From assembly GCA_017533915.1 (NCBI GenBank), contig JAFWHX010000015.1, positions 1 to 64,000 of the forward strand: a stretch of 64,000 bases of DNA, read 5' to 3'. A model generated the notes under the pieces. It ran no database searches and was not told the origin of the DNA. It worked only from the letters and a program-made list of their open reading frames with translations. Position numbers and translations under genes: made by a program. Shown piece after piece: positions 1 to 9,708 of the stretch. The DNA is from Eubacterium sp. GTDB lineage: Bacteria > Bacillota > Clostridia > Peptostreptococcales > Anaerovoracaceae. Position 1 is the first letter of the stretch, and each line of letters starts with the position of its first letter.

Positions 1-26
1 GCATACATCATGTATGCCCTTTTTTC
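1..26 (+). terminator. terminator-like hairpin at left edge
   Basis: A 7-bp inverted repeat (GCATACA / TGTATGC, loop TCA) is followed by CC and six T, the form of a rightward intrinsic terminator for a gene left of the window. The rRNA-type promoter at 125-153 reads leftward through it, so it could instead be a hairpin in an rRNA leader. The orientation cannot be decided from this end alone. Confidence 0.4.
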
Positions 27-124
27 TTGACTATCTTGTTTCCTGTCTATGGAATTTTCTAGGTTCTGTGCAGATCTCTCTGCATCAGGCTCTCGCCCGT
101 GTCCGCTCGTCGCGAACAGTTAAT

Positions 125-153
125 ATATTACCATCCCATCTATACCTTGTCAA
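125..153 (-). promoter_or_regulatory. strong rRNA-type promoter reading left
   Basis: On the minus strand there is a perfect -35 TTGACA (148-153), a 17-nt spacer, and -10 TAATAT (125-130). An A/T-rich stretch like an UP element lies upstream (about 154-185). The transcript would pass through a GC-rich start region, then text resembling the leaders before Clostridial rRNA genes (ACCTAGAAAATT, then AGTCAAGAAAAAAGGGC). No gene follows inside the window, so it probably drives an rRNA operon just off the left edge (inference). The rest of 26-298 holds no gene; a weak hairpin at 220-236 may end the folT transcript. Confidence 0.65.
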
Positions 154-298
154 CAACTTTTTAGCCCATTTTTTAAAAGTTTTTTCATTCATTCGAACGC
201 AACTTTATTCATGCCAAATAAGCGCCTTCTGCGCTTCGAACGATCGTTGCTTTATTGACACTTTACGGGGGAAAAATGACCTGCAGACTGCTGTGACT

Positions 299-826
299 TC
301 AGTTCCTGTCCATCAGTTCACGTACTGCAGGGATCCTGAGCATAAGTCCGTTCCATACGAGCGGGACGAGCAGGACTTCCAGCGCATACGTGATCAGGCA
401 CTTAACTATCCTTGACGGAAGCAGCGCTATGAACCCCTGGTTCATCAGGATATGCAGCCAGAATGTGTTCAGAATGAAATCAAGACAGAAAACGATAGGA
501 ATAAAACAGACAGCGCACCTTGGGAAAGTGACTTCCTTTTTATAAAGGAACAGCCCCATCACGACACCGACAAGAAAGCATGTCAATGTAAATCCCGGGA
601 AGTATGCCCCTTCCGGCTTTATGAACCAGGCGAGCACATCCCCTATCGCGTATGCTGTACCGGCCCAGAGCGGCCCATACATAATGGCTATCATCGCAAT
701 TGGAAGAAATCCGAATCCGATCTTTGCTATACCGGCAAAATTAACTGTAAAGAATGTCCCGAGGATCACTTCGAGAGCAAGAAGAAGTGCGACCGTAACA
801 AGCCGCATGTTATTATAATGAGACAT
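299..826 (-). CDS. folT: folate ECF transporter S component
   Basis: This is the substrate-binding membrane subunit of an energy-coupling factor vitamin importer, expected to capture folates and work with a shared EcfA-EcfA'-EcfT module, none of which is in the window. The 175-residue protein is almost wholly hydrophobic with about six membrane segments. It has the NMRLVTVALLLALEVIL start and the GFGFLPIAMIAIMYGPLWAG region typical of the FolT family. I chose the ATG at 826 because CAGGAGTG lies seven bases before it; the open frame starting at 865 runs back into the riboswitch. The THF riboswitch directly upstream independently supports folate as substrate. It appears monocistronic. Confidence 0.88.
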   Translation of the reverse strand: MSHYNNMRLVTVALLLALEVILGTFFTVNFAGIAKIGFGFLPIAMIAIMYGPLWAGTAYAIGDVLAWFIKPEGAYFPGFTLTCFLVGVVMGLFLYKKEVTFPRCAVCFIPIVFCLDFILNTFWLHILMNQGFIALLPSRIVKCLITYALEVLLVPLVWNGLMLRIPAVRELMDRN

Positions 827-837
827 TTTGATCACTC

Positions 838-943
838 CTGCGGATGCAATATTGTATCGCGGCACGGCACCAGCCGGCGCAGCCTTCGTTCATGGGCAAC
901 ATCCCATCCCATGACACTTCACGCACAATACCTACTCTGTGTA
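838..943 (-). promoter_or_regulatory. tetrahydrofolate (THF) riboswitch
   Basis: Read on the minus strand, the leader matches the THF aptamer core in order: GAGTAGG, GCGTGAAGTGTC, GGGATGGGATGTTGCC, ACGAAGG and finally GCATCCGC. The expected helices are visible: TATTGT pairs with ACAATA, and CATGGG pairs with CCCATG around the conserved GATGGGATGTTG. The aptamer ends a few bases before the folT Shine-Dalgarno, so control is probably by closing the ribosome site when folate is plentiful (inference; no terminator is seen). Confidence 0.93.
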
Positions 944-948
944 ACATC

Positions 949-976
949 AATATACCATAAAAGTATATACAGTAAA
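949..976 (-). promoter_or_regulatory. folT promoter
   Basis: On the minus strand, -35 TTTACT (971-976), a 16-nt spacer and -10 TATATT (949-954). Transcription would begin close to 942, exactly at the 5' edge of the THF aptamer, which supports both calls. Confidence 0.65.
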
Positions 977-1080
977 ACATATATTTATTAATATGAATCA
1001 TCAAATCGATGCACATCGGCAGGAATCGCTGTTTCAGACGATCTAAGATCTTCTTAAGCCAACACAAATGATCAGAGCAT

Positions 1081-1105
1081 AAAAAAGGACGGCCGAGGCC
1101 GTCCT
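1081..1105 (-). terminator. hup terminator
   Basis: On the minus strand AGGACGGCC, a two-base loop and GGCCGTCCT form a perfect 9-bp stem followed by a run of T. It lies just after the HU stop codon, so it ends the hup transcript. Confidence 0.92.
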
Positions 1106-1129
1106 GATTTATCAAGCTTTCAATTCAAA

Positions 1130-1408
1130 CTAGTCGTTGATAGCGTCCTTCAGAGCTTTTCCAGCCTTGAATGTAGGTGCCTTTGAAGCAGGGATATCGA
1201 TGATCTCGTCCGGCTTTCTTGGGTTCCTTCCCTGTCTAGCTTTCCTGCTCTTTGTCTCGAATGTTCCAAATCCGATCAGCTGTACTTTCTCTCCCTTTTT
1301 AAGAGCCTTCTCAACTGTCTCGAGGAATGCATTGATGGAAGCCTCTGCATCCTTCTTTGTGGAATTTGTCTTCTCTGCAACTGCAGCAACCAGTTCTGCC
1401 TTGTTCAT
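1130..1408 (-). CDS. hup: HU family DNA-binding protein
   Basis: This is a histone-like nucleoid protein that binds and bends DNA as a dimer. The 92-residue length is standard. It begins [14 protein letters not shown], has the GFGTFE turn followed by the DNA-gripping arm with RNPRKPDEI, and ends with the [11 protein letters not shown] helix. A strong AAGGAGG stands before the ATG at 1408. It has its own promoter and terminator, so it is monocistronic. A stem (CCCGGT/ACCGGG, 1438-1460) lies in its leader between the promoter and the ribosome site. An HU gene downstream of the mfd-yabM block is common in Bacillota. Confidence 0.97.
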   Translation of the reverse strand: MNKAELVAAVAEKTNSTKKDAEASINAFLETVEKALKKGEKVQLIGFGTFETKSRKARQGRNPRKPDEIIDIPASKAPTFKAGKALKDAIND

Positions 1409-1492
1409 TATAAAATCCTCCTTAATAATATTTGCAACCCGGTTATACCCAATGACCGGGAGCTTATTCTGACTTATATCTCAACCGTTATC

Positions 1493-1521
1493 ATTGTCGC
1501 ATTTTTCAACGTTTTTGTCAA
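1493..1521 (-). promoter_or_regulatory. hup promoter
   Basis: On the minus strand, -35 TTGACA (1516-1521), a 17-nt spacer and -10 GACAAT (1493-1498). It lies about 85 bases before the hup start and the region upstream is very A/T-rich. Confidence 0.55.
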
Positions 1522-1628
1522 CGTTGTTTTTGCTTTTTCAGCAAGTATTTTGTCATTTTCCCCATATAGTATCGACAGCCGCAGCACATCGATGACCGTG
1601 ACTATAGAGTCAGATCGTTCCGACAATA

Positions 1629-3257
1629 CTATTTCTTTACGAATCTTGAAGCTATCCGCGCCAGCTTATCTCCTGCCGGGAGGTCCTGAAGCTCGTCGAC
1701 ACTGATCGCGTGAATCGCAAAAACTGATATGACGTATACCACAACGGCACACATTACGGCAAGAAGAGTGCACACAGCAGCGGCACCCCTTCCGGATATG
1801 CCGATCAAAACCTCGCCTGCTTTATATACACCTGCTGCTGTGACTGACATAAGCGCTGTAGCTATTGCAGGCTTGACATATGTCTTTACATAATCGATCG
1901 CAACTCCGGTATATTTCTTCACCGACAGCTCATTAAGAAGCATCGCGATGAAGTATGCTGTGAGCGTTCCGATGCAGGCGCCCATGATATTGATCGAATG
2001 CACTCTCAACAGAATATATGTAACGATGAACTTCCCTATACAGCCGATAAACAGATTCCTTACAGGTATCATCTGCTTTCCTACAGCCTGCAGGACGCTC
2101 GTCGATGCCTGCATATTGGATGACAATATGATACTGAACGCCATGACAGCCAGAAGCGGCGCGGCGTCAGCACATTCATCCGGACGGCTCCAGTACAGAA
2201 GCTTAAGTATAGGAAGTGCAAGCACTGCCATGCCGAGAGCACAAGGCATGCCGATTATCATCGTCGTCCTGTATCCCAGCTTTACATGTTCGTGCACTTC
2301 CTCCATATTGCCAAGTCCGTATGCTCTTGATACAGCTGGAACCATACTCACTCCTACAGCCTGCGTGACTATCCACGGAAGAGCGATGAGCGGGCTGCAG
2401 TATCCAAGCAGTCCGAACATGTACTTAGACTCCTCTGGGGTCCATCCGGATTCCTGGAGTATCCTCATTATCATTCCTGAATCTATCAGGTTCATTATAG
2501 GCATCATCTCGCTGCCTATAATAATAGGTATGGAGATCACGAGAAGCTCTTTGGCTATCGTGAGAGAGCTGTCAGTGTTCTGGCTTCCTGAAGCCAGGTC
2601 ATCATACGTAAGCGCTTTGTTGAATGTATAGATGAGCCAGATCACCAGAAGACCTGCGAACGCGCCTGCCGACGCGCCGAATGTAGCTCCGGCTGCGGCG
2701 TATTCCGGTCCCTTAGGCATAAGGAGATATGCCAGCGAGAGACCTGTCGCAACACGGACAAACTGTTCTGACATCTCGGATATCGCCGTCGGCACCATGT
2801 TCTGGCGGCCGTTGAAGTATCCTCTGAACGACGAGAACAACGGTACAAAAACAAGAGCAGGCGCAATTGCCCTTAAGCCGAGCGCCGCCCTGTCGTTCCT
2901 GACGAAGTGCGCGATCAGATCCGCGCCGAAGAAAGTCGGTATGAATGATACAGCGCCGATGATGAGCATCACGATGAGGGATACTCTGAATATCTTATGC
3001 GCATACCTGTATTCCTTCTTTGCCATGTGCTCTGATACCATCCTCGAGATGGCTATCGGGAGCCCTGCTGTGGACATCACAACAAGAGCGCTGTAGACTG
3101 CATAAGCTACATTATAATATGACAGTCCATTTGCGCCGATGAGCCCCGTGAGCGGTATTCGGAACACCGCGCCGAGCACTTTCGTAAAAAGGCCTGCGGC
3201 AGCAAGTACCGCAGCGCCTTTGATGAATTTTCCTCTGCTGTCGTTCGTTTCAGCCAT
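1629..3257 (-). CDS. MurJ/SpoVB-family lipid II flippase-like protein
   Basis: This 542-residue membrane protein belongs to the MOP exporter superfamily, in the group of YabM/SpoVB/MurJ proteins that flip lipid-linked cell-wall precursors or polysaccharide units. It has about fourteen hydrophobic segments. The N-terminus (KFIKGAAVLAAAGLFTKVLG, then FRIPL and GLSYYNVAYAVY) is typical of the SpoVB branch, as is the GLPIAISRMVSE segment. The start at 3257 follows AGGGGA; a longer frame to 3371 would overlap the upstream gene. It follows the amidohydrolase in the prs-pth-mfd chain, the place of yabM in Bacillus. Whether it is the essential flippase or a sporulation paralogue cannot be told from sequence. 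Confidence 0.85.
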   Translation of the reverse strand: MAETNDSRGKFIKGAAVLAAAGLFTKVLGAVFRIPLTGLIGANGLSYYNVAYAVYSALVVMSTAGLPIAISRMVSEHMAKKEYRYAHKIFRVSLIVMLIIGAVSFIPTFFGADLIAHFVRNDRAALGLRAIAPALVFVPLFSSFRGYFNGRQNMVPTAISEMSEQFVRVATGLSLAYLLMPKGPEYAAAGATFGASAGAFAGLLVIWLIYTFNKALTYDDLASGSQNTDSSLTIAKELLVISIPIIIGSEMMPIMNLIDSGMIMRILQESGWTPEESKYMFGLLGYCSPLIALPWIVTQAVGVSMVPAVSRAYGLGNMEEVHEHVKLGYRTTMIIGMPCALGMAVLALPILKLLYWSRPDECADAAPLLAVMAFSIILSSNMQASTSVLQAVGKQMIPVRNLFIGCIGKFIVTYILLRVHSINIMGACIGTLTAYFIAMLLNELSVKKYTGVAIDYVKTYVKPAIATALMSVTAAGVYKAGEVLIGISGRGAAAVCTLLAVMCAVVVYVISVFAIHAISVDELQDLPAGDKLARIASRFVKK

Positions 3258-3291
3258 TGAATCCCCTGAAGTATTGCATTCTTTCCAGTCT

Positions 3292-4584
3292 CTACAGCCT
3301 GTCAAGGATGTCCTGCGTTGCCTTCTCTGTCTCAACGATCGCCTGCTCGATATCGATCGTCTTATATTCACCGTCTCTGTAAAGCACGTTACCGTCGACC
3401 ATCGTCATGACGATGTCGCCTGAGCATGCCGAGTAAACGATATTGTTGAGCATGTTATGTACAGGATGCATGTTTGGAACATCTGTCCTCATTACGATCA
3501 GGTCAGCTTTGAATCCCTGTTTGAGAAGTCCTGTGTCGAGACGTCCCTGAGCGAGCGCGCCGGCTCTCGTTGCCGCGTACATCGCTTCCTTAGGTGTGAT
3601 GACCGTCGGATCGTTTGCCCTCACCTTGGAGATAAGTGCCATTGTCTTGATCTCCTGAAGGAAGTCGAGGCTGTTGTTGCTGCTCACACTGTCTGTTCCG
3701 ATCGCGACGCTGACTCCTTCTTTAAGAAGCCTTGCCACGTCGCAGATTCCGCTGGCGAGCTTGAGATTGCTGCATGGATTCGTAGCGACCGTTACCTGTT
3801 TATCTCTCAGGATCGCGTAATCATCATCCTCAAGCCATACGCAGTGAGCTGCTGTCGTCAGCGGATCCAGAATCCCGCAGTCTGCCAGGTACTGTACCGG
3901 CGTCCTGCCCTCATGGCGCTCTTTGCACTCCTCAGTCTCGGCCTTTGTCTCAGCTACATGCACCTGCATGTTGAGGCCCATCTCTTTTGTGAGATCCGCA
4001 AGCTTTGACGCGACATTCTCACTGGACGTATATTCTGCATGAAGAGACGAGTCTATCTTTATCCTTCCGTCGCCTGCTCCGTTGAACACTCTCGCCGCGA
4101 CCTTTAGCTCCTGTACTGACGGATAATGATCAAAATCTTCACTTCCGTCTATGGAAACGATCGCCCTAGAGAGGTTCGCCTTGCATCCGGAATCAAGTAC
4201 TGCTTTACCCATATCTGTCATAAAGTAGTACATGTCAGATGTTGAGACGATACCAAACTTGAGAGATTCTGCCATGCAGAGAAGTGTTCCCCAGTACACG
4301 GCATTAGATGTCAGCTTAGCCTCGAACGGGAATACGCGCTTGAAGAGCCAGTCCTGAAGCTTCATGTTCTCCGCATATCCTCTCATCAGCGCCATCGGTG
4401 AATGAGCGTGCGCATTGAAGAAACCAGGCATAATGAGCTTTCCTCTTCCGTCATACTCTTCACCGTAGTCGTGAGGCGGTTTCTTCGGACCGATATAATC
4501 GATCTTGCCCTTTTCGACTCCTACATACATATTCTCTTTGTAGTCAAAATTCTCGTCCAGTATGCCAATTTCCTTAAACAGCAT
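3292..4584 (-). CDS. mtaD: amidohydrolase, S-adenosylhomocysteine/methylthioadenosine deaminase-like
   Basis: This is a metal-dependent deaminase of the amidohydrolase superfamily. The MtaD/SahH-deaminase group removes the amino group from the adenine of S-adenosylhomocysteine or 5'-methylthioadenosine. The 430-residue protein has the metal-binding HAH motif in FFNAHAHSPMALMRG (about residues 55-69), an HVAET strand, an AAHCVWL strand, and IGTDSVSSNN carrying the metal-binding Asp. ATG at 4584 follows AAAGGAGAT. It overlaps the end of mfd by 11 bases, so the two are probably translationally coupled. The exact substrate is inferred from the family, since other amidohydrolases such as guanine or chlorohydrolase types share these motifs. 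Confidence 0.82.
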   Translation of the reverse strand: MLFKEIGILDENFDYKENMYVGVEKGKIDYIGPKKPPHDYGEEYDGRGKLIMPGFFNAHAHSPMALMRGYAENMKLQDWLFKRVFPFEAKLTSNAVYWGTLLCMAESLKFGIVSTSDMYYFMTDMGKAVLDSGCKANLSRAIVSIDGSEDFDHYPSVQELKVAARVFNGAGDGRIKIDSSLHAEYTSSENVASKLADLTKEMGLNMQVHVAETKAETEECKERHEGRTPVQYLADCGILDPLTTAAHCVWLEDDDYAILRDKQVTVATNPCSNLKLASGICDVARLLKEGVSVAIGTDSVSSNNSLDFLQEIKTMALISKVRANDPTVITPKEAMYAATRAGALAQGRLDTGLLKQGFKADLIVMRTDVPNMHPVHNMLNNIVYSACSGDIVMTMVDGNVLYRDGEYKTIDIEQAIVETEKATQDILDRL

Positions 4585-7500
4585 CTGTTTTATCTCCTTT
4601 CAGCAAAACCAGGAGCCTGATCGTATCATCCAGTCTTTTATCGGGGCTGACAAAAAGCCTGATGTACGGCTTGTTGCCGCCGTGGATGAATGACCTCACT
4701 CCGAATTCAGCATTAATTGCGATTATACTCTCAGCTGTGACATGGCTGAACTGGTCGAACGACATGATGATGTGCTTGTCCGACTCATATACCCTCTTCA
4801 CCCTGAGATCATCGGCCATTCCCTTGATCCTCGCGATCTTGATCAGATCCCGCGTTTCTCTTGGAACATCACCGAATCTATCCTTTAGCTCTTCTATTAT
4901 ATCAGATTCTTCATCAAATGTCCTTATAAATGATATTCTCTTGTACATATCGAGCTTTACAGCTTCATCTTCTATGTACCAGTCAGGGATATTCGCCGAG
5001 ACACGGATGTCTATCTGAGACTCCGGATGATCCTCGTCGATCTTCTCCCCCTTGAGTTTTCTGATGTGCTCGTCTACCAGCTTGCAATAGAGCTCATAAC
5101 CTATGTTCATCATATGTCCTGACTGCTCTGAGCCGAGAAGGTTTCCTGCGCCGCGAAGCTCAAGATCCCTCATCGCGACCTTGAATCCGCTCCCGAACTC
5201 GGTGAACTCTTTTATCGCACGGAGCCTTTTCTCAGCAAGCTCTGTAAGAACCTTGTCCTTCTCATACATGAAATATGCATAGGCGATCCTGTTCGAGCGT
5301 CCTACTCTTCCCTTGAGCTGATACAGCTGCGCTAGCCCGAATCTGTCCGAGTCCATGACTATAAGAGTGTTCGCGTTCTGTATGTCTATTCCGGATTCGA
5401 TTATCGTCGTAGAGATCAAAACATCCACTTCGTGCTCAACGAAGCTGAGCATGACCTTCTCGAGAGCATGCTCGTTCATCTGACCATGTCCTACAGCTAT
5501 CTTCACCTCCGGAACGATCGCCGCTATGTGTTTCGCCACAACTCCGATGCCCCGTACCCGGTTGAAGACTATGAACACCTGGCCGCCTCTTTCCTTCTCA
5601 CGGAGAACAGCCTCCCGGATCAGCTGGTCATTCTGCTCCATAACGTATGTCTGCACGGGATAGCGCTCCTCAGGAGGCTCTGATATCAGGCTCATATCCT
5701 TGATCCCTGACAGCGACATATTGAGAGTCCTCGGGATAGGAGTAGCAGACAGCGTAAGCACGTCTATGTTCTCTTTTAGCTTTTTGATCTTCTCCTTATG
5801 AGCTACTCCAAACCGCTGTTCCTCGTCAACTACGAGAAGGCCGAGGTCCCTGAACTTCACGTCGTCCGAAAGGAGCCTGTGCGTGCCGACTACTATGTCC
5901 ACTTCACCTTTGGCGATCGCTTCTGCAACTGCCTTGTTCTCGGCATCCGATCTGAACCTGGACATCATCTCTACTCTGACAGGGAGGCTAGCAAACCTGT
6001 CTTTAAGCGTGTAATAATGCTGGTCTGCCAGCAGAGTCGTCGGCACAAGTATCGCAGCCTGCTTTGACGAAAGCACACACTTGCATATTGCTCTCGCGGC
6101 GACCTCAGTCTTTCCGAATCCCACGTCACCCAGCAGGAGCCTGTCCATAGACTCAGGCTTCTCCATATCACGCTTGATCTCTTTAGCGGCTCTCAGCTGA
6201 TCTTCTGTCTCGACGAACGGGAACCTGTCCTCAAATTCTTTCTGCCATACGTCGTCCTTCGCGAACGCAAAGCCTTTCTTCATCTTCCTCTTCGCGTACA
6301 GGTCAACGAGCTCATCCGTCATCTCGGCTATCGCAGCCTTCGCGCGCTCCTTCGTGAGCTTCCACTCGTTTCCGGCGAGCTTGGAAAGCTTAGGCGCGGC
6401 GCCTTCGGATCCTATGTATTTCTGCACCAGGTCGAACCGCTCTACAGGGACATACAGCATATCCGTCCCGGCATATTTGATCTTAAGATAATCTTTCTCT
6501 CTTCCCTCGACAGAAAGCTTCTGTATTCCCAGGAACTTCCCGATCCCCCGGTTCTCATGAACGACGTAGTCTCCTTCAGTAAGATCAGAGTAATCCCGGA
6601 GCACGTCTCCTTCTTTGTGCTTCCGCCTCTTCGCCGCGGCTCTCCTCGTCTCTCCGAAGATGTCGCGGTCGCTTATGAAGCACACCTTGTCGTCGGCGAT
6701 CAAAGCCCCCTCGCTCAGGACTCCCCGCCCTACTTTAACTCCTGAATACAGATCTTCACGGACCAGAAACTCTCTGAGATTCTTCTCCCGCTCCGCAGTA
6801 CTCGCAGCGATCGTGATGTCGTAGCCCTGTTTTCTGTATGACTTTATCTCCTGCGCGAGCACATCCATCTGACCATTGTACGAAGTCATCTGACGGCTCT
6901 CGACATCGCGTATCTCTCTGAAGCTGTCGATCCCTTTAAGCTGCTTTGAGAATGGCGCGAGCACATAGACGTCACGCGACTCGAAGGCATGCATCAGGTC
7001 GTCTTTACCTGTCAGCAGCGCTTCATCGCCGGGAACGACCTCTCCATGATCGAGCATCGTCTGGAAATCCTCATACAGCTCCTGTTCTCTTGCGTCCAGG
7101 AACTCGGTTATTCTGTCTATGTCGTCGATTATGACGGTCCCGTTCTCCATATAGTCCCAGAGGTACTCAGAACTGTCATAGAAGAACCTGACGTAGTTCT
7201 CCAGAAGCTGTATGTTCGTCATGTCCTCAATGTACCCGATGAGCGTGTCGCGTCTTTTTTCAAGCGTCCTCACAGCATCGGTATGGTCGTCTGATCTCGA
7301 CAGCTTTCTGATCTGATCGTCATATTCTTTTTTGATCCTGTCCGACGCCCTGCGGAACACTTCGCGGTCTGATATCAGCTGCTCGCACGGGCCGATCGTG
7401 ATCTCGGTGAGCTGCTCGATGGACCGCTGTGTGTCTATGTCGAATGACCTTATCGATTCGATCTCATCATCAAAGAACTCGACTCTGTACGGATCATCTG

Positions 7501-7993
7501 CTTCCGGTGTGAAGACATCAAAAATATCGCCGCGGATGCTGCAGCTCCCACGGCTCTCTACGACCGGAAGTCTCTCATACCCAAGCCTCTGGAGCGACTC
7601 TTTCAGATCGCCGAGATCCTGGCGCTCCCCTCGCTTGAGGACCACTTTCTCCTGCTCGAAGACGCTGTGCGGCACCGTCTTCTTGACAGCAGCCGAGACC
7701 GGCGCGACTATCACGGCGCCGGCGTCTGTCCTCAGAAAATGGAGGGCGTTCAGCCTCTTCATAAGCTGTTCGTGATCCCTCGCCTCATACCCCAGGAAGA
7801 AGTTGTCCTCGTGCGGGATATACATCGTTTTCCTTCCGGCAAAGTATGAGACATCCTCCGCCATCTCCCGGGCACGGCCCTCACTGGCGGTTATGATGAG
7901 ATATTTCCCCTTATTCTCTTTTATGATCTTCGACGCCTCGTATGCAGATCTGCTCCCCGAGACTCCGAAGACCGCGCTGACATTTTCTGCCAT
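4574..7993 (-). CDS. mfd: transcription-repair coupling factor
   Basis: Mfd is an ATP-dependent DNA translocase that removes RNA polymerase stalled at lesions and recruits UvrA. The 1139 residues are the family's full length. Visible parts in order are the UvrB-homology N-terminal region, an RNA-polymerase-interacting segment ([18 protein letters not shown]), helicase motor domain 1 with Walker [12 protein letters not shown] and box [13 protein letters not shown], motor domain 2 with QLKGRVGRS, and the TRCF C-terminal domain. The start has only a weak ribosome site. It sits between pth and mtaD, as in many Bacillota. Confidence 0.98.
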   Translation of the reverse strand: MAENVSAVFGVSGSRSAYEASKIIKENKGKYLIITASEGRAREMAEDVSYFAGRKTMYIPHEDNFFLGYEARDHEQLMKRLNALHFLRTDAGAVIVAPVSAAVKKTVPHSVFEQEKVVLKRGERQDLGDLKESLQRLGYERLPVVESRGSCSIRGDIFDVFTPEADDPYRVEFFDDEIESIRSFDIDTQRSIEQLTEITIGPCEQLISDREVFRRASDRIKKEYDDQIRKLSRSDDHTDAVRTLEKRRDTLIGYIEDMTNIQLLENYVRFFYDSSEYLWDYMENGTVIIDDIDRITEFLDAREQELYEDFQTMLDHGEVVPGDEALLTGKDDLMHAFESRDVYVLAPFSKQLKGIDSFREIRDVESRQMTSYNGQMDVLAQEIKSYRKQGYDITIAASTAEREKNLREFLVREDLYSGVKVGRGVLSEGALIADDKVCFISDRDIFGETRRAAAKRRKHKEGDVLRDYSDLTEGDYVVHENRGIGKFLGIQKLSVEGREKDYLKIKYAGTDMLYVPVERFDLVQKYIGSEGAAPKLSKLAGNEWKLTKERAKAAIAEMTDELVDLYAKRKMKKGFAFAKDDVWQKEFEDRFPFVETEDQLRAAKEIKRDMEKPESMDRLLLGDVGFGKTEVAARAICKCVLSSKQAAILVPTTLLADQHYYTLKDRFASLPVRVEMMSRFRSDAENKAVAEAIAKGEVDIVVGTHRLLSDDVKFRDLGLLVVDEEQRFGVAHKEKIKKLKENIDVLTLSATPIPRTLNMSLSGIKDMSLISEPPEERYPVQTYVMEQNDQLIREAVLREKERGGQVFIVFNRVRGIGVVAKHIAAIVPEVKIAVGHGQMNEHALEKVMLSFVEHEVDVLISTTIIESGIDIQNANTLIVMDSDRFGLAQLYQLKGRVGRSNRIAYAYFMYEKDKVLTELAEKRLRAIKEFTEFGSGFKVAMRDLELRGAGNLLGSEQSGHMMNIGYELYCKLVDEHIRKLKGEKIDEDHPESQIDIRVSANIPDWYIEDEAVKLDMYKRISFIRTFDEESDIIEELKDRFGDVPRETRDLIKIARIKGMADDLRVKRVYESDKHIIMSFDQFSHVTAESIIAINAEFGVRSFIHGGNKPYIRLFVSPDKRLDDTIRLLVLLKGDKTDAV

Positions 7994-8047
7994 ACTGCTT
8001 CGTCTTCAGCCGGAGCTCTGATTCCCCGGCTCTTCTTTATCAATCAT

Positions 8048-8071
8048 AAGGCGGCTTTTTCAAGCCGCCTT
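8048..8071 (-). other. GNRA-capped hairpin between pth and mfd
   Basis: A perfect 10-bp stem AAGGCGGCTT/AAGCCGCCTT with loop GAAA begins four bases after the pth stop codon. No T run follows, so it is not a clear terminator. It could be a 3' stability element or an RNase processing site that lowers mfd expression relative to pth. A second, weaker inverted repeat (AGCCGG/CCGGCT, near 8007-8030) lies between it and mfd. Confidence 0.55.
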
Positions 8072-8074
8072 AAA

Positions 8075-8719
8075 TCATCTGTTATCAGGACTATCCTGTC
8101 CCTGAACCTCTTTTTCCTCTTCAGGCGCTTCCGCCTTCTTTGGTTTTTTCTGTTTTCTTGCGTTATATCGGTTCATTGCAAGGTCGATACCGTTCTCTGC
8201 CCAGCATATACATGCGTCGCGAGCGAGATCCACCGCATCTTCCATCAGTTTCACTTCATCTTTGCTGAAGCCTCCGAGAACAAAACCGATGAGTTCCCTC
8301 TGCTCCATGTCGGTCTTTCCGGTCCCGATCCTTACCCTTGGAAATCTGTCGCTTCCGAGAAGCCTGACTATCGACCGCATGCCGTTATGCGTTCCAGCAC
8401 TTCCGAACGGCCTGATCCTGACTGATCCCTCAGGAATATCAAAATCATCGTATACCACGATAAGATCTTCAGGATCCAGCTTATAGAAGTCCATAACATC
8501 ATGGACGGCAAGACCGCTGTCGTTCATATAAGTCTCAGGCTTGACGAGCATAACTTTCTCGCCCCGGATCTGTCCTTCCCCCACAGTAGATCTGAACTTG
8601 CTTCTGTTCACATTGATCCCGAGCTTGTCTGCGATCCTGTCTACTGCGATGAAGCCGATATTATGCCTGGTGTTCTCATATTGTCTGCCCGGATTTCCCA
8701 GGCCCACGATCACTTTCAT
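8075..8719 (-). CDS. pth: peptidyl-tRNA hydrolase
   Basis: Pth frees tRNA from prematurely released peptidyl-tRNA in the cytoplasm. The 214-residue protein starts MKVIVGLGNPGRQYENTRHN, with the conserved Asn and catalytic His of the family. It continues with VKPETYMNDSG and the YDDFDIPEGSVRIRPFGS block. The last 25 residues are an extra charged Lys/Glu/Pro-rich tail beyond the usual 185-195 residues, which I cannot assign. It lies between prs and mfd in the conserved order. Confidence 0.97.
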   Translation of the reverse strand: MKVIVGLGNPGRQYENTRHNIGFIAVDRIADKLGINVNRSKFRSTVGEGQIRGEKVMLVKPETYMNDSGLAVHDVMDFYKLDPEDLIVVYDDFDIPEGSVRIRPFGSAGTHNGMRSIVRLLGSDRFPRVRIGTGKTDMEQRELIGFVLGGFSKDEVKLMEDAVDLARDACICWAENGIDLAMNRYNARKQKKPKKAEAPEEEKEVQGQDSPDNR

Positions 8720-8757
8720 ATATGTCTGTTACCTAAAAAGAGAACGCACGCCTATGA

Positions 8758-9708
8758 TTATTTGAACAGATCGCTGATGGAACCATTCGTATGCACTCTC
8801 GTTATCGCCTCAGCAAACAAAGGAGCTACTGAGAGGAACGACATCTTGGAAAGCCTCTTTTCAGGTGCGAGCGGAAGTGTGTCCAGAAGTACGAGCTCTT
8901 TGATAGCTGACTTCTCGATCCTTTCTACTGCAGGGCCTGAAAGGACAGCATGTGTCGCTCCAGCGTATACGTTTCTGGCTCCGAGCTCTTTGATAGCATT
9001 TGCGGCGTTCGTGATCGTTCCTGCTGTATCGATCATATCGTCGATTATGATGCAGTTCTTGTCCTTAATGTCGCCGATGATGTTCATGATCTCGCTCTTG
9101 TTCGGCTCCGGCCTTCTCTTGTCGACTATCGCGATCGGGCAGTCAAGCCTTTCTGCAAGCAGCCTCGCTCTTGGGACACTTCCGTGATCCGGCGACACGA
9201 TGCACAGATTATCAAGATTCTTTTTCTTGAAATATTCAGCCAGGATCGGCATTCCCAGGAGATGGTCCACAGGGATATCGAAATAGCCCTGGATCTGGCT
9301 TGCGTGAAGGTCCATAGTGATGACTCTGTCAGCGCCCGCCTTTGTGATAAGGTCAGCTACGAGCTTAGCCGAGATAGGATCTCTTGCCTTGGCTTTTCTG
9401 TCCTGCCTTGCATATCCGTAATACGGGATCACCGCGTTGATGCGGCCTGCAGACGCTCTCTTCACAGCGTCTATCATGATAAGAAGCTCCATCAGGTTAT
9501 CATTTACCGGGCTGCATGTCGGCTGGATGATGTATACATCTGCGCCTCTGACTTTGTCCCAGATACTGACTGATATCTCACCGTCACTGAATTTGTTGAC
9601 ATCAGACCTGGCCAGTTCACCGCCCATCTCTTTTGCAATCGCTTCAGCAAGCATAGGATGAGCATTTCCGGTAAATAACCTGATGTTGGAAAAAGAGCCG
9701 TTATTCAT
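8758..9708 (-). CDS. prs: ribose-phosphate pyrophosphokinase
   Basis: This enzyme makes phosphoribosyl pyrophosphate from ribose 5-phosphate and ATP for purine, pyrimidine, His and Trp synthesis. The 316-residue length is typical. Recognisable pieces are the N-terminal [16 protein letters not shown], the catalytic flexible loop [20 protein letters not shown], the Mg site in [12 protein letters not shown], and the PRPP-binding loop [12 protein letters not shown]. The ATG at 9708 follows a strong AGGAGG. A small hairpin (CGCCA/TGGCG, 9726-9740) ends two bases before that site. In Bacillus glmU usually precedes prs; here murC does. Confidence 0.98.
   Translation of the reverse strand: MNNGSFSNIRLFTGNAHPMLAEAIAKEMGGELARSDVNKFSDGEISVSIWDKVRGADVYIIQPTCSPVNDNLMELLIMIDAVKRASAGRINAVIPYYGYARQDRKAKARDPISAKLVADLITKAGADRVITMDLHASQIQGYFDIPVDHLLGMPILAEYFKKKNLDNLCIVSPDHGSVPRARLLAERLDCPIAIVDKRRPEPNKSEIMNIIGDIKDKNCIIIDDMIDTAGTITNAANAIKELGARNVYAGATHAVLSGPAVERIEKSAIKELVLLDTLPLAPEKRLSKMSFLSVAPLFAEAITRVHTNGSISDLFK

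Noticed and set aside
1-120. Start of a 23S rRNA gene at the left edge
   Set aside because: The leader looks similar, but the conserved GGTGGATGCC of the 23S 5' end is absent; only an adjacent rRNA operon is suggested.
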